A stretch of 64,000 nucleotides of DNA from Clostridiaceae bacterium (GCA_012521705.1 JAAYLX010000041.1:26059-90058), one strand, 5' to 3'. Counted from the stretch's first letter, positions 9,020 to 18,959 are shown. Numbers and translations: made by a program. Notes: a model not told the origin generated them from the letters alone.

Positions 9020-9819
9020 AATATAGTGGAATAGCACTTTTCGCAGATCTTGACGGAACACTTCTGGATGATAAAAGGCAGCTGTCGGATGAAAATCTGG
9101 CAGCTGTCAGATATTTCGTTGAAAATGGCGGAAGTTTTGCAGTGGCGACAGGACGCATGGAAAGATCCACTCTTATCAATTTTCCTGAGCTGACTGTCAA
9201 CACTCCCTCCATCTTTTATAACGGAGCCCTTGTCTATGATATCAACCGGAGGGAAGAACTATACCAGGTTTATATGCCTGAAGGCCTGGAACCTGTTTTC
9301 CAGCATATACTTGACAGCTTTCCCACCTGCGGACTGGAGGTAAATGCCAAAGGCGAGGCCTATGTTATCCGCTATAACGACAAAATAGATTTCCAGCTGA
9401 AAAGAGAAGGATTTAAAGGCATTATGTCAGGCTGGGATGAAGTCCCCAGGGAATGGTACAAGATTCTTATAGCAGATACCCGTCCAATTTTGACCGGGAT
9501 AAAAGAGTATTTGAAAAACCTCAAAAGAACAGATATTAGCGTAACCTTTTCGGAAGAGGAACTCATTGACATAATGGCGAGCAGTGTTTCCAAGGGTGCT
9601 GCGCTTGAACGAATAAAGAAGGATAATTCGGACAAATGGCGCATTGTTTTCTCAATAGGGGACAATGACAATGACCTTGACATGATCCGGACAGCAGATG
9701 TCGGAATTGCTGTTGGAAATGCAAGTGAAAAGGTAAAAGCGGCTGCAAAGTACATAGTTGCACATCATAATACACCATGCATGCCACAGGTATTGGATAT
9801 TATCGGGAGATATTTATAA
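9016..9819 (+). CDS. HAD-superfamily Cof-type phosphatase
   Basis: The 267-residue product is a Cof/YidA-like HAD hydrolase. The nucleophile motif is [16 protein letters not shown] (first Asp near residue 10), motif II is VATGR, and motif IV is [23 protein letters not shown]. The type-II cap lies between. Cof enzymes dephosphorylate sugar phosphates, flavin mononucleotide or similar; the substrate here cannot be told. ATG overlaps the icd stop, so translation is probably coupled. Why a phosphatase rides with TCA genes is unknown; removal of a damaged or side-product metabolite is one guess. Confidence 0.88.
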   Translation: MKYSGIALFADLDGTLLDDKRQLSDENLAAVRYFVENGGSFAVATGRMERSTLINFPELTVNTPSIFYNGALVYDINRREELYQVYMPEGLEPVFQHILDSFPTCGLEVNAKGEAYVIRYNDKIDFQLKREGFKGIMSGWDEVPREWYKILIADTRPILTGIKEYLKNLKRTDISVTFSEEELIDIMASSVSKGAALERIKKDNSDKWRIVFSIGDNDNDLDMIRTADVGIAVGNASEKVKAAAKYIVAHHNTPCMPQVLDIIGRYL

Positions 9820-9941
9820 AATATATTTCTATACACTTAGACCCTTATAATCTATCTCAGACATTTTTGAGCCATTGAATATTAATTAATCATCATAAAG
9901 CGTCTATAACTTTATTGAAAAATCAATTTGTCCCAATAATT

Positions 9942-9980
9942 TGCGAAGACCCTTTGATAAGTGGGTTTTCGCATTTTTTT
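9942..9980 (+). terminator. Intrinsic terminator of the acn-icd-HAD unit
   Basis: TGCGAAGACCC (9942-9952) pairs with GGGTTTTCGCA (9963-9973), 11 bp with one G-U, followed by seven T. It lies 122 bases after the HAD stop. The rest of the 605-base gap 9820-10424 holds the citrate synthase promoter and operators described separately; I see no credible gene in it. Confidence 0.8.
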
Positions 9981-10175
9981 ACCGCAATTTGGATATGCAC
10001 TCCCGTGCATATATATACAAAAGGGGGCAAAAGAATAGCTGTCCCATGGCGGAAGTTCCATTCATGCAAAATACACTTTTTAAAATTGCATATTGCAAAT
10101 TTGTATAACTTAAATTAATGGATGCTGCAGCTCAATCTGCGCGAGGTTAAAGAAATATATGCAGAAATAAAACTA

Positions 10176-10186
10176 TTATTGTATAC
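10176..10186. promoter_or_regulatory. Upstream copy of the gltA operator half
   Basis: TTATTGTATAC is identical to the left half and centre of the palindrome at 10254-10273. The two copies are exactly 80 bases apart. The right half here degenerates (TATC instead of AATAA). Confidence 0.55.
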
Positions 10187-10240
10187 TATCAAAAAATCTG
10201 TTATTATGAAATTTAATAAAAAGGGAATTGCAATTTGCTG

Positions 10241-10273
10241 TTGACTTGGTTATTTTTATTGTATACAATAAAA
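10241..10273 (+). promoter_or_regulatory. gltA promoter overlapped by a 20-bp palindrome
   Basis: TTGACT (10241-10246) and TACAAT (10264-10269) with a 17-base spacer form a near-consensus SigA promoter. The perfect palindrome TTTTATTGTATACAATAAAA (10254-10273) covers the -10. Its core TTGTATACAA fits the TnGT-N2-ACnA pattern typical of GntR/FadR-type operators, so repression by steric block is likely. The start point would be near 10276, giving a 149-base leader. Confidence 0.75.
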
Positions 10274-10424
10274 CGAATTCCTGTTAGTATAAATATACAT
10301 ACACAATGCCTTTGTAGTTAACCGGATAAACTTTTTGGGAATGCGTCTTAGCACCTAAAAGTTTTGAATATATTTCAGCCATTTTAATTGAACAAAAAAA
10401 GAATAAATACAGAGGGGTTTTTTT

Positions 10425-11792
10425 ATGTTCAAGGAAATGTCACAGACAGCTATCAATAACTATTTTGATTCTGCAGGAGAAAAAGCCGAGATAAAAAACA
10501 GGTTCATGCCTGGAGTATACAGCAAGTACAATGTCAAAAGAGGCTTGAGAAATGAAGACGGTACCGGTGTACTGGTCGGCCTTACTGAAATAGGTGATGT
10601 TCATGCCTATGTTTATGAAGGAACTGAAAAAGTTCCCGTAGAAGGCCGCCTGTTCTACAGAGGTATTGATGTTTTTGAATTCTGCGAGGGATTTGTTTCC
10701 GAGGACAGGTTCGGCTTTGAAGAATGTGTGTATCTGCTTCTGTTCGGGGAACTTCCCGATAAACATGAACTTGAGAAATTCCAAAATGTTCTTGGTTCCC
10801 ACAGGAAACTTTCCGATGACTTTGTAAGGGCCAATATCCTTAACGCGCCCAGCCGTGACATAATGAACAAACTTGCAAGATTGGTTCTGGTATTGTATTC
10901 GTATGACAATAATCCGGATGAAACAAGTGTCAGGAATATGTTGAGACAAAGTGTTGATCTGATCTCCAAATTCCCCCTTATGGCAGCCTACGGATACCAG
11001 GCCAAATCCCATTACCTTGAAGGAAAAAGCCTTTACATACATAATCCGAGTCCTGAGTTAAGCACCTCAGAAAATATACTCAAGCTTTTACGTCCCTCGG
11101 GGGAATATACCGATCTTGAAGCAAAAGTTCTGGACCTTGCTCTGGTACTCCATGCTGAGCACGGTGGCGGTAACAATTCGACTTTTGCCGCCCATGTTGT
11201 ATCATCTTCCGGTACTGACATTTATTCAGCGTTGGCAGCCGCAATAGGAAGCCTCAAGGGTCCCAAGCACGGTGGAGCTAATGCAAAGGTAATCGGAATG
11301 ATGGATGAGCTGAAATCCGAGGTAAAAGATTGGGGAAGCGAAAAGCAGATTCGCGATTATCTGACCAGGATTGTCAGAAAACAGGCATTTGACAGATCAG
11401 GACTAATTTACGGTGTTGGTCATGCAGTTTATACATTATCCGACCCCAGGTGCGTCCTTCTTAAGAAACAGGCTGAAAGATTAGCCAAACAGGTAGGCAG
11501 GAATGATGAACTGGAGCTGTATAAAAATGTAGAGAAACTTGCCCCTGTTGTTTTCCGGGAAATAAAGGGTATTGATAAGCCCATGTGCGCCAATGTGGAC
11601 TTCTATTCCGGCTTTGTCTATGATATGCTGGGAATCCCCAAGGAAATGAACACACCTATCTTCGCTATTGCCCGTGTTGCCGGATGGTGTGCCCATATTA
11701 TTGAAGAACAGCTTAATGGCGGAAGAATAATCAGACCTGCATATAAAAACATCAAAGAATGTACCAAATATGTAAAAATGGCTGACAGATAG
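10425..11792 (+). CDS. gltA: Citrate (Si)-synthase
   Basis: The 455-residue enzyme condenses oxaloacetate with acetyl-CoA. The catalytic elements of the Si-type family are present: LHAEHGGGNNST (first His, about residue 246), GPKHGGAN (about 284), GVGHAVYTLSDPR (second His, about 331) and VDFYSG with the catalytic Asp (about 393). It carries an N-terminal extension of about 60 residues before the core, as in other clostridial enzymes, so it is longer than bacillary CitZ. AGAGGGG precedes the ATG. It is not in the acn-icd transcript; a strong promoter under a palindrome suggests its own regulator. Together the three enzymes give the oxidative route to 2-oxoglutarate. Confidence 0.95.
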   Translation: MFKEMSQTAINNYFDSAGEKAEIKNRFMPGVYSKYNVKRGLRNEDGTGVLVGLTEIGDVHAYVYEGTEKVPVEGRLFYRGIDVFEFCEGFVSEDRFGFEECVYLLLFGELPDKHELEKFQNVLGSHRKLSDDFVRANILNAPSRDIMNKLARLVLVLYSYDNNPDETSVRNMLRQSVDLISKFPLMAAYGYQAKSHYLEGKSLYIHNPSPELSTSENILKLLRPSGEYTDLEAKVLDLALVLHAEHGGGNNSTFAAHVVSSSGTDIYSALAAAIGSLKGPKHGGANAKVIGMMDELKSEVKDWGSEKQIRDYLTRIVRKQAFDRSGLIYGVGHAVYTLSDPRCVLLKKQAERLAKQVGRNDELELYKNVEKLAPVVFREIKGIDKPMCANVDFYSGFVYDMLGIPKEMNTPIFAIARVAGWCAHIIEEQLNGGRIIRPAYKNIKECTKYVKMADR

Positions 11793-11831
11793 GCATTTGC
11801 GCTCCATCTGTTAAGTGTTAATACCTGATGT

Positions 11832-11876
11832 AAAAAGCCGCAATCTGTTATGGCATAAATGCAATGCTTTTTTAAT
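11832..11876 (+). terminator. Possible weak terminator after gltA
   Basis: AAAAAGC (11832-11838) can pair with GCTTTTT (11866-11872) around a long, partly structured loop, followed by more T residues. The stem is short and AT-rich, so this is tentative. Confidence 0.35.
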
Positions 11877-11956
11877 TGTTTTATAATAATTTCCATCCCT
11901 CTTATGTGTTATAATCCTATCGGATAAAACAAGCTAAATATTACCGAAGAGGGAAT

Positions 11957-13606
11957 ATGAGAAAGACAAGAGCTTTTATATCCATAGTCCTGACAGTGGC
12001 ACTGCTGATGACTATGGTAATTCAGGTAAATGCTGAAGTAAGATATGATTACGAACCTGAGGCCTGGCAGCTTTACAGACTGGGATTGTTTGCCGGTGCC
12101 TCAGTTCATACTTTTAACCCCGATCTTGGCGCCGCCTTGGACCGCCAGGTGGGTACAACTCTGCTATTGAACTTTTTAGGCAAAAGAAAAGATGTGGAGA
12201 GACTCTCCGTTTCTGAGATCAATTCAATTCTGTCCCGATTTAAAGATGCAGGCGAGATATCATCATGGGCAAGGCCGTATATGGCCTATGCGGTTAAAAC
12301 AGGGATGATAGTCGGAACCTCGCCAAATACCATAGGTCCTAATAATTATCTTGATGGGTATTCCTTTGCAGCAATAATTTTAAGACATTTGGGCTATGTT
12401 GTTGACAGGGCGAATTTCACAAGGTCCCTCAAAATGCTTGTGGATGTGGGCGGGTTAAATCCTGGCGAAGATGTATCTTTCAACAAGTCCAGACTTATAA
12501 AAAATGATGGTATAGGAATTATTTATACATCCCTTTTTGCAAGGAGTGCCGATGGGGAGACACTTATAGAAAAACTGATCAACTCTGGTACTGTCTCGCT
12601 GGATAAAGCCATTGCCTACAAATTTGTTCGTTATGCCAATACAGACAGAATTGAAGTTGTAAGAACAGAAAAAATCAAAAGGCCATCGGTCCATGATCTT
12701 TTATATTATGAAATTTATGAGGCTTTGATTAATGCACAGCCTCAATTAACCATTCCTGCTGCAGCCAGAGCTTACTCCGCCCAGGAAATCTTCAGAATTA
12801 TTGAAAAGTGTCTTACGGACAATCCGGAAATTCTTTATTATTCGGGGTGCACTTATACTTACGATGGTACAATATCCTTCAGGTATCATTTGGATGCCCG
12901 CACAACTAAAGACCAGCAGAGAAAACTCAAACTGAAGGTTGAAGATATTGTCAGAAAGACCGTAACCCCGGACATGACAGAGTTCGAGAAGGAAAAAGCT
13001 CTCCATGATTATATTGTGAACAATTGCGATTATGACAAGTCGGAATACGACAGAATTCCTCCGTCGTCCTTCAATGCCTACGGAGCATTGTGCCTGGGTA
13101 CCGCTGTTTGTGAGGGGTATGCGGAAGCGACAAAACTTTTGCTGAACAGGGCAGGTATAGATTGCTCAATAGTAATCGGCACTTCAAAAGGCGGAGGACA
13201 TGCCTGGAATATAGTCAGAATAGACGGCGAGTATTATCATCTTGATACCACTTACAATGATCCCGTCTTCTCCAATGGGGACAGAATGTTGGTGTATCAT
13301 TACTTCAACCTCACTGACAGGGAAATTGAAACTGACCACCAGTGGAAGAGAGCAGATTATCCGGTATGTGATTCCACAAAGTTTAATTACTATAGTTATA
13401 ATTCTCTTATAGCAAAGGACCAGAATGAATTTGTAAAGCTTGTAACCCAGGCTGTTAACAGCGGTATAACTGATATCTCAATCAAGGTAGAGAATAAAAA
13501 GAACTTCAATTATCAGGCTGCGGTAAAAGAAGCCTGCAACAGGCTGTATATGAGCTGCATCGCTCTTTACAACCAGGAGATGGGAATTGTCGACCTTAGG
13601 TTTTAG
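11957..13606 (+). CDS. Exported SLH-like/transglutaminase-like protein
   Basis: This 549-residue protein has a signal peptide (residues 1-26, ending VNA). Residues about 30-215 resemble degenerate S-layer homology repeats (for example AYAVKTGMIVGTSPNTIGPN), which would attach it to the wall. The C-terminal part carries a transglutaminase-like core: GTAVCEGYAEATKLLLNRAG (Cys near residue 386), GGGHAWNIVRIDGEYYHLD (His then Asp) and TYNDP. The Cys-His-Asp triad is intact, so it may be a cysteine protease or crosslinking enzyme of the cell surface. Substrate unknown. It stands alone between gltA and smc. Confidence 0.85.
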   Translation: MRKTRAFISIVLTVALLMTMVIQVNAEVRYDYEPEAWQLYRLGLFAGASVHTFNPDLGAALDRQVGTTLLLNFLGKRKDVERLSVSEINSILSRFKDAGEISSWARPYMAYAVKTGMIVGTSPNTIGPNNYLDGYSFAAIILRHLGYVVDRANFTRSLKMLVDVGGLNPGEDVSFNKSRLIKNDGIGIIYTSLFARSADGETLIEKLINSGTVSLDKAIAYKFVRYANTDRIEVVRTEKIKRPSVHDLLYYEIYEALINAQPQLTIPAAARAYSAQEIFRIIEKCLTDNPEILYYSGCTYTYDGTISFRYHLDARTTKDQQRKLKLKVEDIVRKTVTPDMTEFEKEKALHDYIVNNCDYDKSEYDRIPPSSFNAYGALCLGTAVCEGYAEATKLLLNRAGIDCSIVIGTSKGGGHAWNIVRIDGEYYHLDTTYNDPVFSNGDRMLVYHYFNLTDREIETDHQWKRADYPVCDSTKFNYYSYNSLIAKDQNEFVKLVTQAVNSGITDISIKVENKKNFNYQAAVKEACNRLYMSCIALYNQEMGIVDLRF

Positions 13607-13659
13607 ACGTCTTCCCATACCTTTCCATACCGCTTCTTACACAATTTTGAAGGCTTTGC

Positions 13660-13687
13660 TTGATAAATCGCCGCTCTATGATAAAAT
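13660..13687 (+). promoter_or_regulatory. Candidate promoter of smc-ftsY
   Basis: TTGATA (13660-13665) and TAAAAT (13682-13687) are 16 bases apart, with an extended -10 TG at 13679-13680. Confidence 0.55.
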
Positions 13688-13729
13688 AAAAACAATGCAC
13701 TTTAATTAGAATTGTCAGAGGTGTTTTTT

Positions 13730-16700
13730 TTGCATCTGAAATCCCTGGAAATACAAGGATTCAAATCTTTTGCAGATAAAATTGTACTTAATTTCAACAA
13801 GGGGCTGACGGCAGTCGTTGGCCCCAATGGAAGCGGAAAAAGCAACATTGCCGATGCCGTACGCTGGGTGTTGGGCGAACAAAGCGCCAAGACTCTCAGG
13901 GGAAGCAAAATGGAGGATGTTATTTTCGCAGGGACCCAGCACCGCAAACCTGTGGGTTTTGCCTATGTCGCATTAACCATAGATAATTCTGATCACGAAC
14001 TTCCAATCGAATTTGACGAGGTTACAGTTTCCAGACGTATTTACCGTTCGGGTGAAAGTGAATACTGCCTGAATAAAACTCCATGCCGGCTTAAGGATAT
14101 TCATGAATTGTTCATGAATACAGGCGTAGGCCGTGAGGGTTATTCCATTATCGGTCAGGGACGTATTGACGAGATTTTAAGTACCCGTTCTGAAGACAGA
14201 CGCCTGATTTTTGAAGAAGCTGCCGGTATAACCAAATACAAGGCCCGCAAAAAAGAAGCGGAGAGAAAGCTTGAAAACACCAAGCAGAATATTCTGCGCA
14301 TAAATGACATTCTTTCAGAACTTGAAGCTCAGCTTGGCCCCTTGAAACAGCAGGCCGAAACCGCCCGCAAGTACATAGAACTGAGCAATGAGCTGAAAGG
14401 TATTGAAGTGAGCCTGTTTTTGGATACCATAGACAAGCTGAAAATCAGGATGGAGGAAGTTGAAACCCAGTCCAGGGACATAAAGGACCAGATAGACGAA
14501 GAAAATCGCAGGATTGAGAATATAAAAAACAACAACCGGAGCAAAAATGAACGCCTTGAACAAAGAAAATCCGAGCTTGAGGCACTTAAGAACGAGATTC
14601 ACAGGATAGATACCGAAATAGAAAAAAGCGAAGGCCATATAAGGTTATGCGAAGAAAAGATCAATAACCTTATTACTGCCAACGAAAACTTCGGCAAGGA
14701 CATTGTGTCCATTAAAGAGCGTGCAAACCAGATTGACATTGAAATAGATAAAAAGAAGAAACGCCTTGTCCAACTGGAACGGGATGAAGAGAACTTTTCA
14801 AGGCTTCTGGAGGAAGCAAACAGCAAACTCGCCGAAATCATGGCGCGCCTTGATGAGGGCGAGCGGCAAATTGAAGAGGCCAAACAGGCAATCATGGACA
14901 AGCAGGATGACCTGTCCGATACAAAAATCAGGCTCAACAATCTTAAAAATAATTCAGAAAATTGCCGCGACGTTCAAAAAAGGCTTAAGGAAGAAATACG
15001 CCAGTCCATTTTGGAACGTGACCGGGAGAGCATGAGAATAGAAGACCTTGAAAATTCTCTGAGGGAAACCCGGGAAAACATTAGAAAATCCAGAAATGTA
15101 CTGGATGAATTGGAACAGAAAAAGGCCGAGACCCAAAAGAGTTATGATGAGCTTAAGCAGAAGCAGGACAGCATCAGGCAGGAATTGGGCTCAATGCAGT
15201 CAAAACTTAAATTCCTTAATGACATGGTAAACAGAATGGAAGGCTACAGCCATAGTGTCAAATCGGTTCTCAAAGCCTCAGACCAGCTGGGTAGCATTCA
15301 TGGTGCCCTTGCTCAGCTCATAAACGTGGAAAAGAGATTTGAGACCGCCATTGAAGTAAGTCTGGCCGGAGCCCTCCAGAATGTAGTTACTGACGATGAG
15401 TATGCAGCAAAAAATGCCATAGATTATCTGAGAAAAAACAATCTGGGCAGGGTTACCTTCCTTCCGATTACTTCTGTCAAGCCCCGTACCCTTGATGATG
15501 AGCTACTCTCACAAATAATGAGCATGAAGGGTTTTGAAGGTATTGCTTCAGAAAAAGTAAGCTGCGATAAAAAATACAGGGATATTATTCTAAACTTACT
15601 CGGAAGGACTGTCATAGTAGACAACATGGATTCAGGCATCAGCATGGCAAGGCATTTTAATTATTCCTTCCGCATAGTAACTCTTGACGGAGGGATCCTC
15701 AATACTGGAGGTTCCATGACCGGTGGCAGCACCGGAAGCCAGTCAACCAGCCTGATTGGAAGAAATCGGGCCATAGGTGAACTGACAGATAAAATTAATG
15801 ACCAGTCCAGGCAGCTCAAGGAAATTGACGTTAAAATAAATGACTTTGAAGAAAAACTTAGAGAGATAAATGAGAATATTGAAAATGAAAATAAGAATCT
15901 CTCAAATCTGGAGCTTATAAGACTGAGGGATGAGACCAACATTGCCCAGATTCAGGAGAATGTCCGTAAACTCTCTGCCAAAATCGAAATGCAGACACAG
16001 CAGGATATTGAATTGGACAAGCAGTTGGCTGAAATAAAGGAAGAAAGCGAAAAAGTAACCGGAATTATCAAGGATATTGAAGAAGAAATCCGGCTCCTTA
16101 AGGAAAAGATTCAGTCCCACCAGGTAAAGAACCGCGATGAACAGCAAAAAAGGGACGAACTTCACACCGATATCAACGATTACCGTGTTTCAGTAAATTC
16201 AATTGCTGAAAGCAAGCAAAATGTAAATGAGCAGATAGTCCAGCTCACCCAGGAAAAGGCCGGTATTTTGGAGGGCCTCACCAGAAGGGAATCTGAAAAA
16301 GAGCGGAATATTGAGCGCATTAATAATTTGAAAGTTGAGATTGAGGGAACAAACGAAAAAATCAGCAAAATAAAAGAAGAAAAGACAGGCAAGGAACTCA
16401 AGGCTGAAGGGCTTTCCGAGGAAATCAAAGTTCTGGAAGATGAGTTAGCGGGAATGCTCGACAAGGTGACTGAACGAAATGATAACATTTTAAGGCTCCA
16501 GGAAGAGCAAGGTCGCCTTGAAGCAAGAAAAGCCAAGATGGAAAGCGAGCTTGAAACCATCCAGAACAGGATGTGGGATGAATACGGTCTTACGTATGGC
16601 AATGCTCTGGAATTAAGAACTGAGATTCAAAATGTAAGGGCAACCCAGACCAGGATAAATGAGCTGAAAGAACAAATTCGTGAATTGGGGCCTGTAAATG

Positions 16701-17302
16701 TGGCCGCCATAGAAGACTATTCAAAAACCAGGGAACGTTTCAGCTTTATGAAGACCCAGCACGATGACCTGGTAGAGTCACAGGATAAACTGGAAAAAGT
16801 AATAGTCAATATTACACGGGTGATGAAAAAGCAGTTTATCGAGCAGTTTGCACTGATAAACAAGAACTTCAGTATTGTATTCAAAGAGCTGTTTAACGGA
16901 GGATATGCGGAGGTACAGCTTACAGACGCAGAAAACGTCCTGGAAAGCAATATTGATATTATTGTGCAGCCGCCCGGAAAGAAACTCCAGAACATGATGC
17001 TCCTGTCGGGCGGAGAAAGGGCTATGGTAGCCATTGCGCTGGTTTTTGCCATCCTGCGTATGAACCCGGCTCCATTCTATATTCTGGACGAAATTGAGGC
17101 TTCCCTGGATGATGCAAACGTCTACAGGTTTGCCGAATACATAAAGAGGTACAAGGATGAACTCCAGTTTATAGTAATAACCCACCGTAAGGGTACCATG
17201 GAAGCGGCAGACATATTGTACGGCGTTACCATGCAGGAGCATGGTATATCCAAGGTGGTATCCATGAAGATGGACAGCGATTACCAGGCAAGTGCGGTAT
17301 AA
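13730..17302 (+). CDS. smc: Chromosome partition protein SMC
   Basis: SMC (1190 residues) is the ATPase of the condensin that organises and segregates the chromosome with ScpA and ScpB. Walker A VVGPNGSGKSNIADA is near residues 27-41. Long coiled coils flank a hinge (about 510-650, with GSIHGALAQL and GGSMTGGS). The signature LLSGGERAMVA and Walker B FYILDEIEASLDDAN close the head near residues 1090-1125. The start is set at TTG 13730 because AGAGGTG lies six bases upstream and the product then begins MHLKSLEIQGFKSFADK, as in the family. A TTG at 13712 would read through the ribosome site. No rnc gene precedes it. Confidence 0.95.
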   Translation: MHLKSLEIQGFKSFADKIVLNFNKGLTAVVGPNGSGKSNIADAVRWVLGEQSAKTLRGSKMEDVIFAGTQHRKPVGFAYVALTIDNSDHELPIEFDEVTVSRRIYRSGESEYCLNKTPCRLKDIHELFMNTGVGREGYSIIGQGRIDEILSTRSEDRRLIFEEAAGITKYKARKKEAERKLENTKQNILRINDILSELEAQLGPLKQQAETARKYIELSNELKGIEVSLFLDTIDKLKIRMEEVETQSRDIKDQIDEENRRIENIKNNNRSKNERLEQRKSELEALKNEIHRIDTEIEKSEGHIRLCEEKINNLITANENFGKDIVSIKERANQIDIEIDKKKKRLVQLERDEENFSRLLEEANSKLAEIMARLDEGERQIEEAKQAIMDKQDDLSDTKIRLNNLKNNSENCRDVQKRLKEEIRQSILERDRESMRIEDLENSLRETRENIRKSRNVLDELEQKKAETQKSYDELKQKQDSIRQELGSMQSKLKFLNDMVNRMEGYSHSVKSVLKASDQLGSIHGALAQLINVEKRFETAIEVSLAGALQNVVTDDEYAAKNAIDYLRKNNLGRVTFLPITSVKPRTLDDELLSQIMSMKGFEGIASEKVSCDKKYRDIILNLLGRTVIVDNMDSGISMARHFNYSFRIVTLDGGILNTGGSMTGGSTGSQSTSLIGRNRAIGELTDKINDQSRQLKEIDVKINDFEEKLREINENIENENKNLSNLELIRLRDETNIAQIQENVRKLSAKIEMQTQQDIELDKQLAEIKEESEKVTGIIKDIEEEIRLLKEKIQSHQVKNRDEQQKRDELHTDINDYRVSVNSIAESKQNVNEQIVQLTQEKAGILEGLTRRESEKERNIERINNLKVEIEGTNEKISKIKEEKTGKELKAEGLSEEIKVLEDELAGMLDKVTERNDNILRLQEEQGRLEARKAKMESELETIQNRMWDEYGLTYGNALELRTEIQNVRATQTRINELKEQIRELGPVNVAAIEDYSKTRERFSFMKTQHDDLVESQDKLEKVIVNITRVMKKQFIEQFALINKNFSIVFKELFNGGYAEVQLTDAENVLESNIDIIVQPPGKKLQNMMLLSGGERAMVAIALVFAILRMNPAPFYILDEIEASLDDANVYRFAEYIKRYKDELQFIVITHRKGTMEAADILYGVTMQEHGISKVVSMKMDSDYQASAV

Positions 17303-17399
17303 ATAAAAACTAAAGGTGTATAAATACTAAGAAATGTGTTCTATCGGGAATTTATGAATTGACCGTTACAAACAGCACATATTGGAGGATTAATAATAT

Positions 17400-18608
17400 A
17401 TGGCATGGTTTAATTGGGGAAAATCCAAAGACAAGAAAAAGGAAAAAGAGCAGATAATCCAGGAGCAGGAAGAATTCCAGGCCGATGTTGAGCAGGAATC
17501 TGAATGGGGCCAGCAGGAATCAGAGCTTGACAAGGAGGATCAGCCTGAATACGAACTTGAACAGGACATGACTGAACCCGAACAGGTTTCCCCGTCCCAA
17601 TCTGAACTTGAAACTTTCAACGCCGGGTCCGAAGAGTCTGAGTCTGAAATATCAGAGGATGAAGCGGTTGAGGAAGAACTTCCAAAACAGAAGAAACCAA
17701 ATCTATTTGACAGATTAAAAAGCGGCCTTAAGAAGACAAGGGACTCAATAACCGACAAAATAGACCAGGTGCTGGTTTCATTCGGGAAAGTAGATGAGGA
17801 CCTTTTTGAAGAATTGGAAGAAGCTTTGATAACTTCCGATATGGGCATGGAAACCTCTCTGAGCATAATTTCAGAATTGAGGGAGAAAGTCAAAAAGGAA
17901 AAAATCACAAGCACTTCAGGCGTCAAACAGGCCATTATGGATATTATCGCTTCAAAACTTGAAGATGAAGATTCCGGTCTTAAGCTTAATACAAAACCGT
18001 CAGTCATAGTTATTATCGGAGTAAATGGCGTAGGAAAGACCACCTCCATTGGTAAAATAGCATATTATCTTAAGGAACAGGGTAAAAAAGTGACTGTTGC
18101 TGCAGCCGACACATTCAGGGCTGCCGCCATAGACCAGCTTGAGATCTGGGCAAAGCGTGCAGGAGTAGGGATTATCAAGCATACTGAAGGGGCTGATCCT
18201 TCAGCGGTTATTTATGACGCTGTCCAGCACTGCAAATCAAAGGGTATCGATGTTCTTATATGCGATACAGCCGGCCGCCTTCATACAAAGAAGAACCTCA
18301 TGGAGGAGCTGAAGAAAATCTTCCGCGTCATCCAGAGGGAACTTCCGGATGCGGATATTGAGACCCTGCTGGTACTGGATGCTACTACAGGCCAGAACGC
18401 GGTTTCCCAGGCCAAGACTTTTTCAGAGGTCTCACAGCTTACCGGTCTGGTACTGACAAAGCTTGACGGTACTGCCAAGGGCGGAATTATTGTTTCCATC
18501 AAGTCGGAACTCAATGTTCCGGTGAAATTTATCGGGGTTGGCGAGCAAATGTATGATCTGCAGCCATTTAACCCACATCTTTTTGTCAAGGCACTTTTCG
18601 ACAACTGA
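17400..18608 (+). CDS. ftsY: Signal recognition particle receptor FtsY
   Basis: FtsY (402 residues) is the SRP receptor GTPase that delivers ribosomes to the translocon. The N-terminal 110 residues are a highly charged Glu-rich A domain. The NG domain follows: a four-helix N bundle from about residue 100, then G1 [15 protein letters not shown] (about 206), [29 protein letters not shown] (about 288) and [10 protein letters not shown] (about 352). GGAGG lies upstream of the ATG with about 10 bases spacing. It follows smc by 97 bases and is probably cotranscribed, as in many Firmicutes. Confidence 0.96.
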   Translation: MAWFNWGKSKDKKKEKEQIIQEQEEFQADVEQESEWGQQESELDKEDQPEYELEQDMTEPEQVSPSQSELETFNAGSEESESEISEDEAVEEELPKQKKPNLFDRLKSGLKKTRDSITDKIDQVLVSFGKVDEDLFEELEEALITSDMGMETSLSIISELREKVKKEKITSTSGVKQAIMDIIASKLEDEDSGLKLNTKPSVIVIIGVNGVGKTTSIGKIAYYLKEQGKKVTVAAADTFRAAAIDQLEIWAKRAGVGIIKHTEGADPSAVIYDAVQHCKSKGIDVLICDTAGRLHTKKNLMEELKKIFRVIQRELPDADIETLLVLDATTGQNAVSQAKTFSEVSQLTGLVLTKLDGTAKGGIIVSIKSELNVPVKFIGVGEQMYDLQPFNPHLFVKALFDN

Positions 18609-18704
18609 ATCTCTTAATTTTTCCTGGACTATGGTCATTTTGCTTAAATTTTGATTTGCAGCGGAGCAGTTTGTTAATTAAATGACAAATTTTTCTCTGC
18701 GCAC

Positions 18705-18733
18705 TTGACTTCACTTTAGTGAAGAGTTATTAT
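18705..18733 (+). promoter_or_regulatory. Promoter of the glycine riboswitch-serA transcript
   Basis: TTGACT (18705-18710), 17-base spacer, TATTAT (18728-18733). A perfect inverted repeat CTTCAC-TTTA-GTGAAG (18709-18724) overlaps the -35 edge and fills most of the spacer, so a repressor site is possible. Confidence 0.7.
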
Positions 18734-18794
18734 TATTTTAAATTTCTACCGAACTGACGAACTAACAGAACTGAATACTGTTTTCGGATGACGG

Positions 18795-18959
18795 CTAAGG
18801 GAGAGCTGCTGAAATAAGCACACCGAAGGAGCAAATCTCTCAGGTAAACAGACCTTAGTCTGACGAACCTCTGGAGAGACCTTAAAAAGGCGCCGAAGGG
18901 GCAAATCCTGCATGGATGGCATATCCTGTAAGGATGATCTCTCAGGCAAAAGGACAGAG
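18795..18959 (+). ncRNA. Tandem glycine riboswitch
   Basis: Two glycine aptamers lie in series. Aptamer I is closed by P1 CTAAGG (18795-18800) with CCTTAG (18853-18858) and contains ACCGAAGGAGCAAA and TCTCAGGTAAACAGAC. Aptamer II is closed by CTCTG (18869-18873) with CAGAG (18955-18959) and contains GGCGCCGAAGGGGCAAA and TCTCAGGCAAAAGGAC. These are the conserved cores of the class. The short linker and the upstream GGATGACGG fit the leader-linker helix known for tandem forms. It reads in the sense direction of serA, whose ATG is 210 bases downstream, with a terminator between. Confidence 0.96.

Noticed and set aside
9915..10118. 67-codon frame in the spacer between the HAD gene and gltA
   Set aside because: It begins in front of and runs through the terminator at 9942-9980, has no ribosome site, and its product has no recognisable family or regular composition.
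10254..10273. CcpC-type site for the gltA palindrome
   Set aside because: The known CcpC dyad is ATAA-N7-TTAT; here the arms read TTAT...ATAA with a TTGTATACAA core, which fits a GntR-type operator better.
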